Assembly: GCF_000731315.1 (NCBI RefSeq)
Contig: NZ_HG938354.1
Span: 248,001 to 312,000 of the forward strand
Origin: Neorhizobium galegae bv. orientalis str. HAMBI 540
GTDB lineage: Bacteria; Pseudomonadota; Alphaproteobacteria; Rhizobiales; Rhizobiaceae
Reading direction: 5' to 3'
DNA: 64,000 nucleotides
The notes below the pieces were generated by a model. That model ran no database searches, had not been told where the DNA came from, and saw only the letters and a list, made by a program, of their open reading frames with translations. Positions 24,095-31,385 of this stretch are shown here, in pieces; position 1 is the stretch's first letter; every line of letters begins with the position of its first letter. Both the position numbers and the translations under genes were made by a program.

Positions 24095-24652
24095 ATGGTT
24101 AAAAACAGTTCTCTCTTAAACAAGATCATCAAGGGCATGACCGATGTCGTCGCCGGTGTCGCCGTGTTCGGCGTGCTGGTGGTTGTCCTTCTCCAGGTCG
24201 CAAGCCGTCTTCTCGGCGTGCCGGTCTCGTGGACCGAGGAGGCCACGCGTTATCTTTTCGTGTGGATGATCTTCCTGGGACTGGCAGCGGGCTTTCGCAC
24301 GGTGGAAACCGCGCGGGTGGTTGTCTTTCTGGCGATGCTGCCGCGCGCGGTCCAGCGGCTCTCGGTGCCGATCTATGTGACGACATCGGTCATCTTCTTC
24401 GTCCTGACCGGCTGGACGGGTTACCAGCTGGTCAAGCAGCAGTTCATGATGAACGAGACCGCGGCCACGCTGATCGTGCCCATGTGGGTGATCGGCATCA
24501 TCATGCCTCTTAGCTCCGTCTTGGCAGTACTTGCCATCTTCGAATCCCTACGGACACGCCGCGACCTCATTGAAATTTCCGATTCCGCTCAGGGCATGCC
24601 GGAGATCACTCTCGCCGAAACTGTATTGCCCAAGCCGGAGAAGCAGCCATGA
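24095..24652 (+). CDS. TRAP transporter small membrane subunit, DctQ family
   Basis: A 185-residue protein with four hydrophobic segments, the standard DctQ architecture. The signature VSWTEEATRYLFVWMIFLG (tryptophan-glutamate motif before helix 2) is present. Start ATG at 24095 with CAGGAGAAT upstream. The stop overlaps the start of the large subunit (ATGA, 24649-24652), so the two are translationally coupled. The charged C-terminal tail (about residues 155-185) is longer than usual. Confidence 0.93.
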   Translation: MVKNSSLLNKIIKGMTDVVAGVAVFGVLVVVLLQVASRLLGVPVSWTEEATRYLFVWMIFLGLAAGFRTVETARVVVFLAMLPRAVQRLSVPIYVTTSVIFFVLTGWTGYQLVKQQFMMNETAATLIVPMWVIGIIMPLSSVLAVLAIFESLRTRRDLIEISDSAQGMPEITLAETVLPKPEKQP

Positions 24653-25929
24653 GCCTCGTTCTTCTTGTCCTTTTCCTGGTGATGAGTGCGTTTGGCGTTC
24701 CGCTTGCCGTTGCTCTAGGCCTCGCCAGCGTGCTGGCCATCGTGTTCTTTACCTCGACCCCGATCGATCTTCTGGCGCAGAGCATGTTCTCGGCGATGAA
24801 TTCGTTCCTGCTGGTCGCGGTGCCGCTGTTCATTCTGGTCGGGGTGCTGATGGAGCGCGGCCACGTTGCCGAAAAGCTCTTCGACTTTGCTGAAGCTATC
24901 GTCGGCTGGCTGCCGGGCGGACTCGGCCACGTGAACGTGGCATCGTCCGTCATTTTCGGCGGCGTGTCCGGGTCGTCTGTTGCCGATATTGCTTCCATCG
25001 GCGCAATCGAGATCAAGGCGATGGAGCGCCATGGATTTCCCAAGGGTTATGCCGTGGGGATGACGCTCTGTACCTCCACCCTTTCGTCGATCATTCCGCC
25101 GTCAATCCTGATTGTGATTGCGGGATCGATCGCCAATGCGTCCATCGGCACGCTGCTGGTCGCGGGCCTCATACCCGGCCTGTTTATCGCGCTGATGTTC
25201 ATGGTGTTCAACCATTTTTACGCGGTACGATACGGCTACAACCCATCCAAGCCGTTCAACATGCGCCTGGTGGTGACGACGGGCATCGCGGCCATCCTAC
25301 CGATGCTGACGCCCGTCATTCTGCTGATCGGTATCGTCGATGGCTATTTCACGCCAACGGAAGCAGCCGGTATCGCCGTGCTCTATACCCTGTTTCTATC
25401 GGTCATCCTTTACCGCACAATTTCGCTACGGGAACTGCCCACGATCTTCATCGAGACGGCGCGGACCTCGGGCACGATCCTCTTCATTGCCGCCACCGCC
25501 AAGCTGGCCGCCTGGGTCTTCACTTTTGACGGTCTGCCGGCACAGGTGGCGACGTTCCTGGCCGCGATCAGCACCGGTCCGACCATGGTTCTTGTCCTGA
25601 TCTTCCTGTTCCTGATCGTCGTCGGCATGTTCATGGATGCCATCGCCGCCATGTTCATCCTGATCCCGGTGCTGATGCCGTCGGCCGTCTCTCTCGGGGT
25701 CGATCCGATTCACTTCCTGATCGTCATGGTCATCACCCTGACGCTTGGGCTGGTGACGCCGCCGGTCGGGGTTTGCCTGTTTGCCGTGGCGCAAGTGGCG
25801 AAGATGTCGATCGAGGATGTGATCAAGGGCTCGCTTGCGCCAATGTCCATCCTGGTCGGGGCCATTCTCGCACTGGTGCTGTTCCCGCAGCTGACGCTGA
25901 CGCCCATCCGGCTGCTGGGCCTCTATTGA
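24649..25929 (+). CDS. TRAP transporter large membrane subunit, DctM family
   Basis: A 426-residue, roughly 12-segment permease, normal for DctM. Motifs: FVMSAFGVPLAVALGLASV-like N-terminus (LVMSAFGVPLAVALGL), VNVASSVIFGGVSGSSVADIA, CTSTLSSIIPPSILIV and GLVTPPVGVCLFAVAQVA near the end. It translocates the ligand bound by the receptor at 23045. The gene ends 57 bp before the convergent LysR gene; GATCCCG/CGGGATC arms (25950-25956, 25975-25981) could form a shared hairpin there. Confidence 0.95.
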   Translation: MSLVLLVLFLVMSAFGVPLAVALGLASVLAIVFFTSTPIDLLAQSMFSAMNSFLLVAVPLFILVGVLMERGHVAEKLFDFAEAIVGWLPGGLGHVNVASSVIFGGVSGSSVADIASIGAIEIKAMERHGFPKGYAVGMTLCTSTLSSIIPPSILIVIAGSIANASIGTLLVAGLIPGLFIALMFMVFNHFYAVRYGYNPSKPFNMRLVVTTGIAAILPMLTPVILLIGIVDGYFTPTEAAGIAVLYTLFLSVILYRTISLRELPTIFIETARTSGTILFIAATAKLAAWVFTFDGLPAQVATFLAAISTGPTMVLVLIFLFLIVVGMFMDAIAAMFILIPVLMPSAVSLGVDPIHFLIVMVITLTLGLVTPPVGVCLFAVAQVAKMSIEDVIKGSLAPMSILVGAILALVLFPQLTLTPIRLLGLY

Positions 25930-25986
25930 AGCGGCAGCGAAATACGAGCGATCCCGTGGCGGCCCTCGGCCTCGCGGGATCTGCCG

Positions 25987-26892
25987 TCAGGAGACCGCTT
26001 CGTGCTGGGCAGCCTGCCAGACATCCCGCTCGGCGCGCAGCCAATCGAGAAAGATCCGCACTTTCTTCTGACGCAGGTGGTCCCGCGGGCAGACGATCCA
26101 TTGCGTGACAATGCGGATTTCCGGTGGCGCCGCGACCGGGCAGACCAGCCGCCCGCTCTTCAATTCGTCGCCCATCATCAGCGTGCTCTCCAGCGCAATG
26201 CCCATGCCGCGTATGGCGGCGTCGATCGCCATATGGCTGCGGTCAAAAAGAATCCTTGACCAGCGCTCCTGTGGCGCAACCTCGGTCAGCTGAAACCAGG
26301 TCGTCCATTGCGCCTGTGACTTGACCGAATGGATCAGGCGGTGATCGAGCAGGTCCTGCGGCTGGAGGCTGCCTGCTGCGGCATAATCGGGCGAGCAGAC
26401 CGGCATGAACTGTTCGTCGGCGATACCTTCCACGAACAGTCCCGGCCAGCGCCCATTGCCGTGGCGAAGCTCAATGTCCACCAGTTCCTGGTTAAAGTCG
26501 GTAGGCTCATTGGTGCCGTCAAGGCGAATTTCGAGATCGGGGTGCTGGTCGAGCAGCTTGCCGAGCCGTGGCAGCAGCCACTTGTTGGACAGGGTGGGGG
26601 TAGCGCGAACAGTCAGCGTCGTGACCGAGCGAAACCCTTGGATCGTGCCGGTTGCTTCCTCGATGCGCTCGATCTGCTCGGAGATCATCGAGAAATAACG
26701 TTCGCCGGCCTCCGTCAACACGACGCCTCGGCCGGCTTTGCCAAGCAGGGAGATGCCAAGTTGAACCTCCAGCAACTGGATCTGCTGGCTGACCGCCGAT
26801 GGCGTCACGCTCAGCTCTGCGGCTGCGCGTGAAATGCTGCCGGCACGAGCTGCGGCGTGAAAAACCAGGATGGCCTTGATCGGAAGCTGCAT
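25987..26892 (-). CDS. LysR-family regulator, GcvA-like
   Basis: A 301-residue regulator with an N-terminal winged helix (residues about 1-62: IKAILVFHAAARAGSISRAA, VTPSAVSQQIQLLEVQLG) and a two-lobed effector domain. The FHAAARAGSISRAAAELSVT form and lack of the usual N-terminal MDLRQL start place it near GcvA. It is convergent with the TRAP genes and closes the cluster. It may respond to the imported acid, but no divergent promoter links it to the operon. Confidence 0.92.
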   Translation of the reverse strand: MQLPIKAILVFHAAARAGSISRAAAELSVTPSAVSQQIQLLEVQLGISLLGKAGRGVVLTEAGERYFSMISEQIERIEEATGTIQGFRSVTTLTVRATPTLSNKWLLPRLGKLLDQHPDLEIRLDGTNEPTDFNQELVDIELRHGNGRWPGLFVEGIADEQFMPVCSPDYAAAGSLQPQDLLDHRLIHSVKSQAQWTTWFQLTEVAPQERWSRILFDRSHMAIDAAIRGMGIALESTLMMGDELKSGRLVCPVAAPPEIRIVTQWIVCPRDHLRQKKVRIFLDWLRAERDVWQAAQHEAVS

Positions 26893-27116
26893 TTTCTACC
26901 TGCGCTGACGACGGCGCTGAGACGGTGTTCGTCGTTCAGAGAATGCTGTGATCACGAATGGCCTTAATTTCGTTGAGCAAATGGACAATAAGAAGAAGGC
27001 GACGTCAAGCCGGCTTTTCCTATTGTCATCGCATCGCGCCGGCCAACGCGGGAGCCAAAGCACCAGGTCCGGGGCATAGGTGATCAGGAACTAGCCACCA
27101 GCGGTGCCAGCGGGGA

Positions 27117-27423
27117 ATGCTCAAGAATGCCGGATTGCTCGCCCCGGCTTATGAACTGGTCCACAATGTCCCGCCCGCTGTCGAAGCAGCGATCCGGATC
27201 GGCTTTCCGGTGATCGTCAAGCCGGTGGTCGGAAGTGGAAGCACCGGCGTGCGTCTTTGTCTGGACGGTCGAGATGTTGGAGAGCAGGTGCCCCATCTGC
27301 TGTGGAGCGGCGGCGAGGGAACGGCCCGGGATATTTTGATCGAGGAGTTCATCGTGGGATTTGGAATATTCCGTCGAGACAGTTGGAGATGTCGTGCACG
27401 GCATCACCAGGAAGCCTGTCATC
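27117..27423 (+). pseudogene. Frameshifted fragment of an ATP-grasp ligase
   Basis: From 27117 the frame reads MLKNAGLLAPAYELV, then IGFPVIVKPVVGSGSTGVRL, the ATP-grasp lysine and glycine-rich loop, and ILIEEFIVG. At about 27358 the frame shifts: the continuation EYSVETVGDVVHGITRKPV is in the next frame and fits the usual EEFVxGxEYSVE..GxxxxxGITRK of this family. The rest of the C-terminal half is absent. An amino-acid or peptide ligase of the carbamoyl-phosphate-synthetase-like group is the likely ancestor. Confidence 0.75.
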
Positions 27424-27468
27424 GCCCGGCGACCGCCTTGGCGTCGACGTGAAATGCGTCGCAGGAAG

Positions 27469-28071
27469 TCAAGAGACCCCGGGCGCCACAAAAGCCAGCA
27501 GCGGTTCCAAATCGTAATTATCTGCCGCTTTCAGCGCCGCGATATAGGCGGCGCGTCTCTCGCTCATCTTTTGAAGATTGGAGCCCGACGTCCAGTCGAT
27601 AGGTTCGGCCCCATATATCTTTTCAAGAACGACATCCGCCATGATGCGCGCATGCCGGCCATTACCGTTCGGAAACGGATGAATGAATACCAGCTTATGA
27701 TGTAGCCGGACAGCCACCTCGATCGCAGAGTACGTGTTGTTATCAGCCCAATACCGGGCATCATCCATGAGCCCCCGCAGTTGGACTCCTATCTGCACGG
27801 GATCGATACCAATGTTTTTCCCCGTTTTGCGAAATGCGCCCGCCCAATCCCAAACATCGCCAAAAAGGCGCCGATGAAGCTCGACTGCAAAGTCATCGGT
27901 CAGAATATCTTTTCGGCGCATACGAGAAATCCAGCGCAGTCCAGAAGCGATGTTCGCCTGTTCAAGCTCGTCCAGCTCACTCTGCGTTTTAAGATGCTTA
28001 AATTTCAGCCCGCCGATTTCGTTTGGGTCGAGAGGGGTCGCACCATCGGGATATTCGAACTCAAAGCTCAC
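27469..28071 (-). CDS. Mobile mystery protein B, Fic/DOC-domain protein
   Basis: A 200-residue Fic-fold protein. The core motif is HPFPNGNGRHAR at residues 131-142, compared with the general HxFx(D/E)GNGRxxR. The acidic Mg-binding residue is Asn135 here, so AMP transfer by the standard mechanism is doubtful. N-terminal sequence (DGATPLDPNEIGGLKFKHLK) is typical of the family named mobile mystery protein B, always paired with protein A. The start overlaps the stop of the HTH gene by 4 bp (28068-28071). Members occur in scattered, mobile contexts; function is unknown, but a toxin-antitoxin-like role is suspected. Confidence 0.88.
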   Translation of the reverse strand: MSFEFEYPDGATPLDPNEIGGLKFKHLKTQSELDELEQANIASGLRWISRMRRKDILTDDFAVELHRRLFGDVWDWAGAFRKTGKNIGIDPVQIGVQLRGLMDDARYWADNNTYSAIEVAVRLHHKLVFIHPFPNGNGRHARIMADVVLEKIYGAEPIDWTSGSNLQKMSERRAAYIAALKAADNYDLEPLLAFVAPGVS

Positions 28072-28526
28072 TTATCCTCCCATAAATCGGAGGGCATCTG
28101 GTACATCAGCTCATTCATCAGGCGAGCGACTTCCTGCTGGGTCAGGCTGTGCGAAACAGTTTGGTCTTCCAACGCCATATGCTTTGCGGCCCTACCGACG
28201 ATCGCTTGTGCTTTTTTCCTGGCCTGGGCGATAATGACATTTTCGATCGTCTGAGGTGGGACAAAGGCGTAGACGAAGCGGCAACCCATCGCTTCTGCGA
28301 TCGCCTCCATGGACTTCAAGGTCACACCGCCATCAAGCTCGGCTTTTTCGGCCTGCGCGATGCGCGAGCGCGTGACGCCCATTTTCCTGGCGAGTTGCGC
28401 GCCCGACATGCCCAAAGCTCTGCGCACCGTTCGGATCCAGCCTTCAGCGGGTATCTCGATATCGTTTCCATGCGCCGTATCTACAATCGCCTGATACTGC
28501 CGACGTACGGTTTGCTTCACGCCCAT
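28068..28526 (-). CDS. Mobile mystery protein A, HTH regulator
   Basis: A 152-residue protein with a Cro/C1-type helix-turn-helix at about residues 31-85 (TVRRALGMSGAQLARKMGVT, then RSRIAQAEKAE) and a short C-terminal domain. The arrangement before a Fic-domain gene is that of mobile mystery protein A/B pairs. Start ATG at 28526. It is probably an autorepressor and may serve as antitoxin to the Fic protein. A near-consensus promoter overlapped by a palindrome lies just upstream (28570-28611). Confidence 0.88.
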   Translation of the reverse strand: MGVKQTVRRQYQAIVDTAHGNDIEIPAEGWIRTVRRALGMSGAQLARKMGVTRSRIAQAEKAELDGGVTLKSMEAIAEAMGCRFVYAFVPPQTIENVIIAQARKKAQAIVGRAAKHMALEDQTVSHSLTQQEVARLMNELMYQMPSDLWEDK

Positions 28527-28540
28527 TGGATACTCGTATG

Positions 28541-28565
28541 TTGACGGATTAAATCATTTCGTCAA
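28541..28565. promoter_or_regulatory. Inverted repeat between the mystery-pair promoter and its start codon
   Basis: TTGACG (28541-28546) and CGTCAA (28560-28565) flank 13 nt, sharing the TTGAC half-site with the palindrome at 28594-28611. It is a possible second site for the HTH protein. Confidence 0.35.
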
Positions 28566-28569
28566 TAAA

Positions 28570-28598
28570 AAGATATACAATCTGTCGCAAAATGTCAA
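28570..28598 (-). promoter_or_regulatory. Near-consensus sigma70 promoter for the mobile mystery A/B pair
   Basis: Read on the minus strand: TTGACA (-35, 28598-28593), exactly 17 bp, then TATCTT (-10, 28575-28570). Transcription would start near 28563, about 37 nt before the ATG at 28526. The -35 lies inside the palindrome at 28594-28611, an arrangement expected for autorepression. Confidence 0.65.
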
Positions 28599-28611
28599 TA
28601 TGTCTATTGAC
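28594..28611. promoter_or_regulatory. Palindrome overlapping the -35 of the mystery A/B promoter
   Basis: GTCAATA-TGTC-TATTGAC, perfect 7-bp arms with a 4-nt spacer. Likely operator of the HTH protein. Confidence 0.55.
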
Positions 28612-28765
28612 GCTCTTGGCGCGTCGCTTATGAGTGCCTTCACTAGAGGCGGCCAAGCTGTTCTTCCTCGTTGGCAATCGCCGCGTCTCGCTGCTGACCT
28701 GCGAGGCGATCGTCGAATTGAACGAGGCTTTTCCAAGCTGACGCGGATCGGAAAAGGAGATCCTG

Positions 28766-29058
28766 TTGGATCAATGGCTCGTGCTCTTGAGCGTCTCGCT
28801 TGCCACCGGTGCGCTCAACGGACTGGTCGGCACGGGTTGCCAGCCTTCTTCTCCTGCCGGTTATGGTACCCATGTTAGGCGCGTTCGAAGCGATCGCGAT
28901 TATGGCGGTGGCGGCCTTCCTGGCGAATTTTTCGCTTGCGTGGTGGCGATCGAGCGCCTGGCGAGCTGTGCTTGCCTATCCGGACGCTTCGGAATTCTGC
29001 GGCGCCGGCTGTCCCAGGCATGACTGCCTCCCTCGCGACCGGCGTTGCCGCTATCTGA
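28766..29058 (+). pseudogene. Broken TauE/SafE-type (TSUP) membrane permease
   Basis: The original TTG start at 28766 still has GGAG upstream. The protein runs through three frames: DQWLVLLSVSLATGALNGLV (first frame), LLLLPVMVPMLGAFEAIAIM then FLANFSLAWWRSSAWRAVL (second), and AVPGMTASLATGVAAI with a stop (third, ending 29058). These fit the first third to half of a TSUP sulfite/sulfonate exporter-family protein (N-terminal GxxNGLVGxG motif). At least two frameshifts and a 3-prime truncation make it non-functional. Confidence 0.7.
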
Positions 29059-29099
29059 TGAAGAGCAGAATGCCATGGGGCGGGTTATCAGGCCGATCA

Positions 29100-29162
29100 T
29101 CATATTGAAGAGACAATGACGGTAACGTCACGCATTGGCAGAAAATGCGATCTTTTTGTCAT
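29100..29162 (-). pseudogene. N-terminal scrap of a GlxA-type AraC regulator
   Basis: The 20 codons MTKRSHFLPMRDVTVIVSSI then stop match the start of GlxA-family regulators (compare MTNKWHFPPMHHVAFVV in the intact gene at 31386-32384). The nucleotide context around both start codons is also alike (AAAATG..CATTT..CGCC). The rest of the gene is gone. The interval from here to 29372 shows no gene. Confidence 0.5.
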
Positions 29163-29372
29163 TTTCGCCACAAGACTCGCTCGATATCTTGGCGATGGCT
29201 GCAATGCAGATCGGAGCGTCGGACGTTGACGCGCTATCTTCTCATCATAGTCGTGCGCGATTATGCAAGCCTGGCCGGCTTTGCTCCGGACTATGGCAGG
29301 TCGCCGAAGGTTGAGTGCCGTGAGCCTTGAGGGAAAGCGGTCGTTTTCCTTCACCTTGGAGGAGGACACGGA

Positions 29373-29918
29373 ATGATCGACACTGAATGTAGGGTACGCC
29401 TTGCAGAGCCTCGGGAACTTGACGCCACGGCCGCTCTCGTCACGGACGCTTTCGCGCAATATCGCGGAGTTTTGCCCACCCACATCTTCGATCCCTATTT
29501 GAGAGACTCACGCGACTTCACGAGCCGATGGGGGCAGGCGGATATTGCGGTGCTCGAGACGCAAGGGCGGCTCGTTGGAACGGTCACTTATTACACAGAG
29601 GCGTCGCGCGAGGGAATGGGGTGGCCTTCCGGTGTTGCGGGGCTTCGAACATTGGCCGTTGCGCCCTTCGCTCAAGGACATGGCTACGGTCGGGCACTTT
29701 GTTTGTGGTGTATAGGACGCGCCCAACAAGATGGAGCACGTGCTCTCACGCTGCACACCGCCGAGTTCATGATGGCGGCGTGCAAACTGTATGAGGGCCT
29801 TGGTTTTCGCAGGCGCCCTTCGCACGATCTGGCAGCGTCGAATGTTCTCGGGTTCAGTCCCGGTCTGACCGATCAGAAGATCATAGCGTACGCCCTGCCA
29901 CTCGAGGACGCCGGATAG
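29373..29918 (+). CDS. GNAT-family N-acetyltransferase
   Basis: A 181-residue GNAT-fold protein. The acetyl-CoA-binding region is LRTLAVAPFAQGHGYGRAL (motif A, about residues 90-108; Q/RxxGxG/A present as QGHGYG), followed by DGARALTLHTAEFMMAACKLYEGLGFRR, where the ACKLYEGLGF block is the usual motif B. Start ATG at 29373 after TTGGAGGAGGACACG. The acetyl acceptor is unknown. It is the first intact gene after the pseudogene stretch. Confidence 0.9.
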   Translation: MIDTECRVRLAEPRELDATAALVTDAFAQYRGVLPTHIFDPYLRDSRDFTSRWGQADIAVLETQGRLVGTVTYYTEASREGMGWPSGVAGLRTLAVAPFAQGHGYGRALCLWCIGRAQQDGARALTLHTAEFMMAACKLYEGLGFRRRPSHDLAASNVLGFSPGLTDQKIIAYALPLEDAG

Positions 29919-30015
29919 GCGCCTGGCTATTGGCCGGATCAGACGGTCTGCAGCCGCCCCTGACGCCGTTGTGGCCGGCCCGTCGCATACCACTGAAAGG
30001 AAAGGAGACGAGACC

Positions 30016-30348
30016 ATGCCGAAGTTTATCACAATCGGATATGGCGACCCGGCTGGCTACGATCGCACGCCCGGTCCCGTCAAAGACGCCGCACATGCCC
30101 AGGACGCAAAGCTGCGGTCCGAAGGCGCCGTGATCGGGATCGCCGGCACACCGGTGCAGGTCCGCAATCCGGAGGCGCGCGGGGTGGAAACCCGCGATGG
30201 ACCGTTCATGTCGTCAGCCCTGCCGATTGCGGGATTTGCCGTCATCGAGGCCACCGACCTGGCCGACGCCATAGAAAAGGTTTCACACGTACCGTGCGCG
30301 ATTGCACACGGCGTCGTTGAAGTTTGGCCCCTGAAAGAAGTGTCCTGA
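30016..30348 (+). CDS. YCII-related small protein
   Basis: A 110-residue protein resembling the YCII/DGPF ferredoxin-like fold: MPKFITIGYGDPAGYDRTP at the start, a central DGPFMSSALPIAGFAVIEA (the DGPF..E..GF/Y pattern of the family) and the acidic patch DLADAIEKVSHVPCAIAHGV, ending with VEVWPLKEV. Start ATG at 30016 with AAAGGAGACGAG upstream. Function unknown; many members act on chlorinated or hydroxylated small molecules or are linked to sigma factors. Confidence 0.8.
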   Translation: MPKFITIGYGDPAGYDRTPGPVKDAAHAQDAKLRSEGAVIGIAGTPVQVRNPEARGVETRDGPFMSSALPIAGFAVIEATDLADAIEKVSHVPCAIAHGVVEVWPLKEVS

Positions 30349-30383
30349 TCAGAGCTCATTATTCAAGATACAGGAGATTGGAT

Positions 30384-30779
30384 ATGTCGAACCTCGAACG
30401 GCAGCAGATCGAGAAAATCGTACTGGATTGGGCGAAAGCGGTTGGTGCAGGTGACCGCGATAGCATACTCGCCCATCACGCACGTGATCTTTTGATGTTC
30501 GACTTCCCGAATACGATCAGAGGAATCGAAGCGTATAACAAGACCTGGGATTTCTTTTTCGACAAGCCCAAGGGACCGATCACTTACGCACCGACGAATC
30601 TGGCTATCACGGCGGGACAGGACGTGGCCTTTGTCACCTGCGAGGTTCATTGCTATGGCACGTCGGCTGGACCGCTTGATTTCCGATTGACCATCGGTCT
30701 TGAACGGCAGGATGGAGAATGGGTCATCACGCACGAACACCATTCCATGCCGACGACCGAAGAGCGCTTCATCGAATAA
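30384..30779 (+). CDS. NTF2/SnoaL-like protein
   Basis: A 131-residue protein of the cystatin-like NTF2 fold: helix QIEKIVLDWAKAVGAGDRDS, HHARDLLMFDFP, then GIEAYNKTWDFFF and the beta-strand region DVAFVTCEVHCYGT, ending HEHHSMPTTEERFIE. Such proteins are small isomerases, hydrolases or ligand-binding proteins. Start ATG at 30384 with CAGGAGATT upstream, 35 bp after the YCII-like gene, so the two are probably co-transcribed. Confidence 0.82.
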   Translation: MSNLERQQIEKIVLDWAKAVGAGDRDSILAHHARDLLMFDFPNTIRGIEAYNKTWDFFFDKPKGPITYAPTNLAITAGQDVAFVTCEVHCYGTSAGPLDFRLTIGLERQDGEWVITHEHHSMPTTEERFIE

Positions 30780-30828
30780 TGAGGCCGGATGGCAGATTTA
30801 CGGGCTCAGCCAGCCCGGCGCGGCCTGC

Positions 30829-31359
30829 TCATTTCTCTGCTGACGTCCACACGCGGATGAACGAGACACCGCGAAGTCCAGCGCTGCTGACCTGTTCCAC
30901 GAAACTGTCGGTGACATAGATGGCCGAAGCCCGCATCGGCAGTTTGAAGAGCTGTGCGGCTCCAATTTTCTCCCTCCGGAAGATATGACGCTCGATATCG
31001 AGAATGTCTCCGTTGTCGAAATAGACGATGCGTGACTGTTCATGATCGAGGGCGTCGAGGACCGTCGTGGTGTTGAATAGCCAAACCTCTTCCCCCTTTA
31101 TGGGCAGAAGCTGCCCATGCTCGACGAGAACCGGCGCCAGTGCGTCGACTGCGGGTCTTTTCAGGATCGGCGCGTGCTCGCCTAGCCAGGGGAAGTCGGA
31201 ATAGGTCCGGTCCGCCGCGTCCAGTTTCATGACGGGAGCGATCCAATCCTGAATGACGCGCCCATCCATTGCAGAGAAGGTCTCATAGTCGTCGTCATCG
31301 GCCGGAAATATCCACTCCTGACCTTCGATGACCTCGAACTTGTAGACTGTCAGCGGCAT
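30829..31359 (-). CDS. Imm11-like (DUF1629-type) immunity-family protein
   Basis: About 176 residues. The C-terminal half has the pattern VWLFNTTTVLDALDHEQSRI, FDNGDILDIERHIFRREKI, GAAQLFKLPMRASAIYVTDS and GLRGVSFIRVW, which I recognise as the Imm11/DUF1629 family, proteins that often sit beside polymorphic or contact-dependent toxins. Start ATG at 31359 with CAGGAG upstream; a longer frame reading into the next gene is rejected. No toxin gene is visible next to it. Confidence 0.7.
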   Translation of the reverse strand: MPLTVYKFEVIEGQEWIFPADDDDYETFSAMDGRVIQDWIAPVMKLDAADRTYSDFPWLGEHAPILKRPAVDALAPVLVEHGQLLPIKGEEVWLFNTTTVLDALDHEQSRIVYFDNGDILDIERHIFRREKIGAAQLFKLPMRASAIYVTDSFVEQVSSAGLRGVSFIRVWTSAEK

Positions 31360-31385
31360 CGCGGGTTTCTCCTGGCGGTCAATGG

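Noticed and set aside
26948..26955. GTGATCAC palindrome upstream of the LysR gene
   Set aside because: An 8-bp palindrome is expected by chance in this much DNA and lacks the T-N11-A form of LysR sites.
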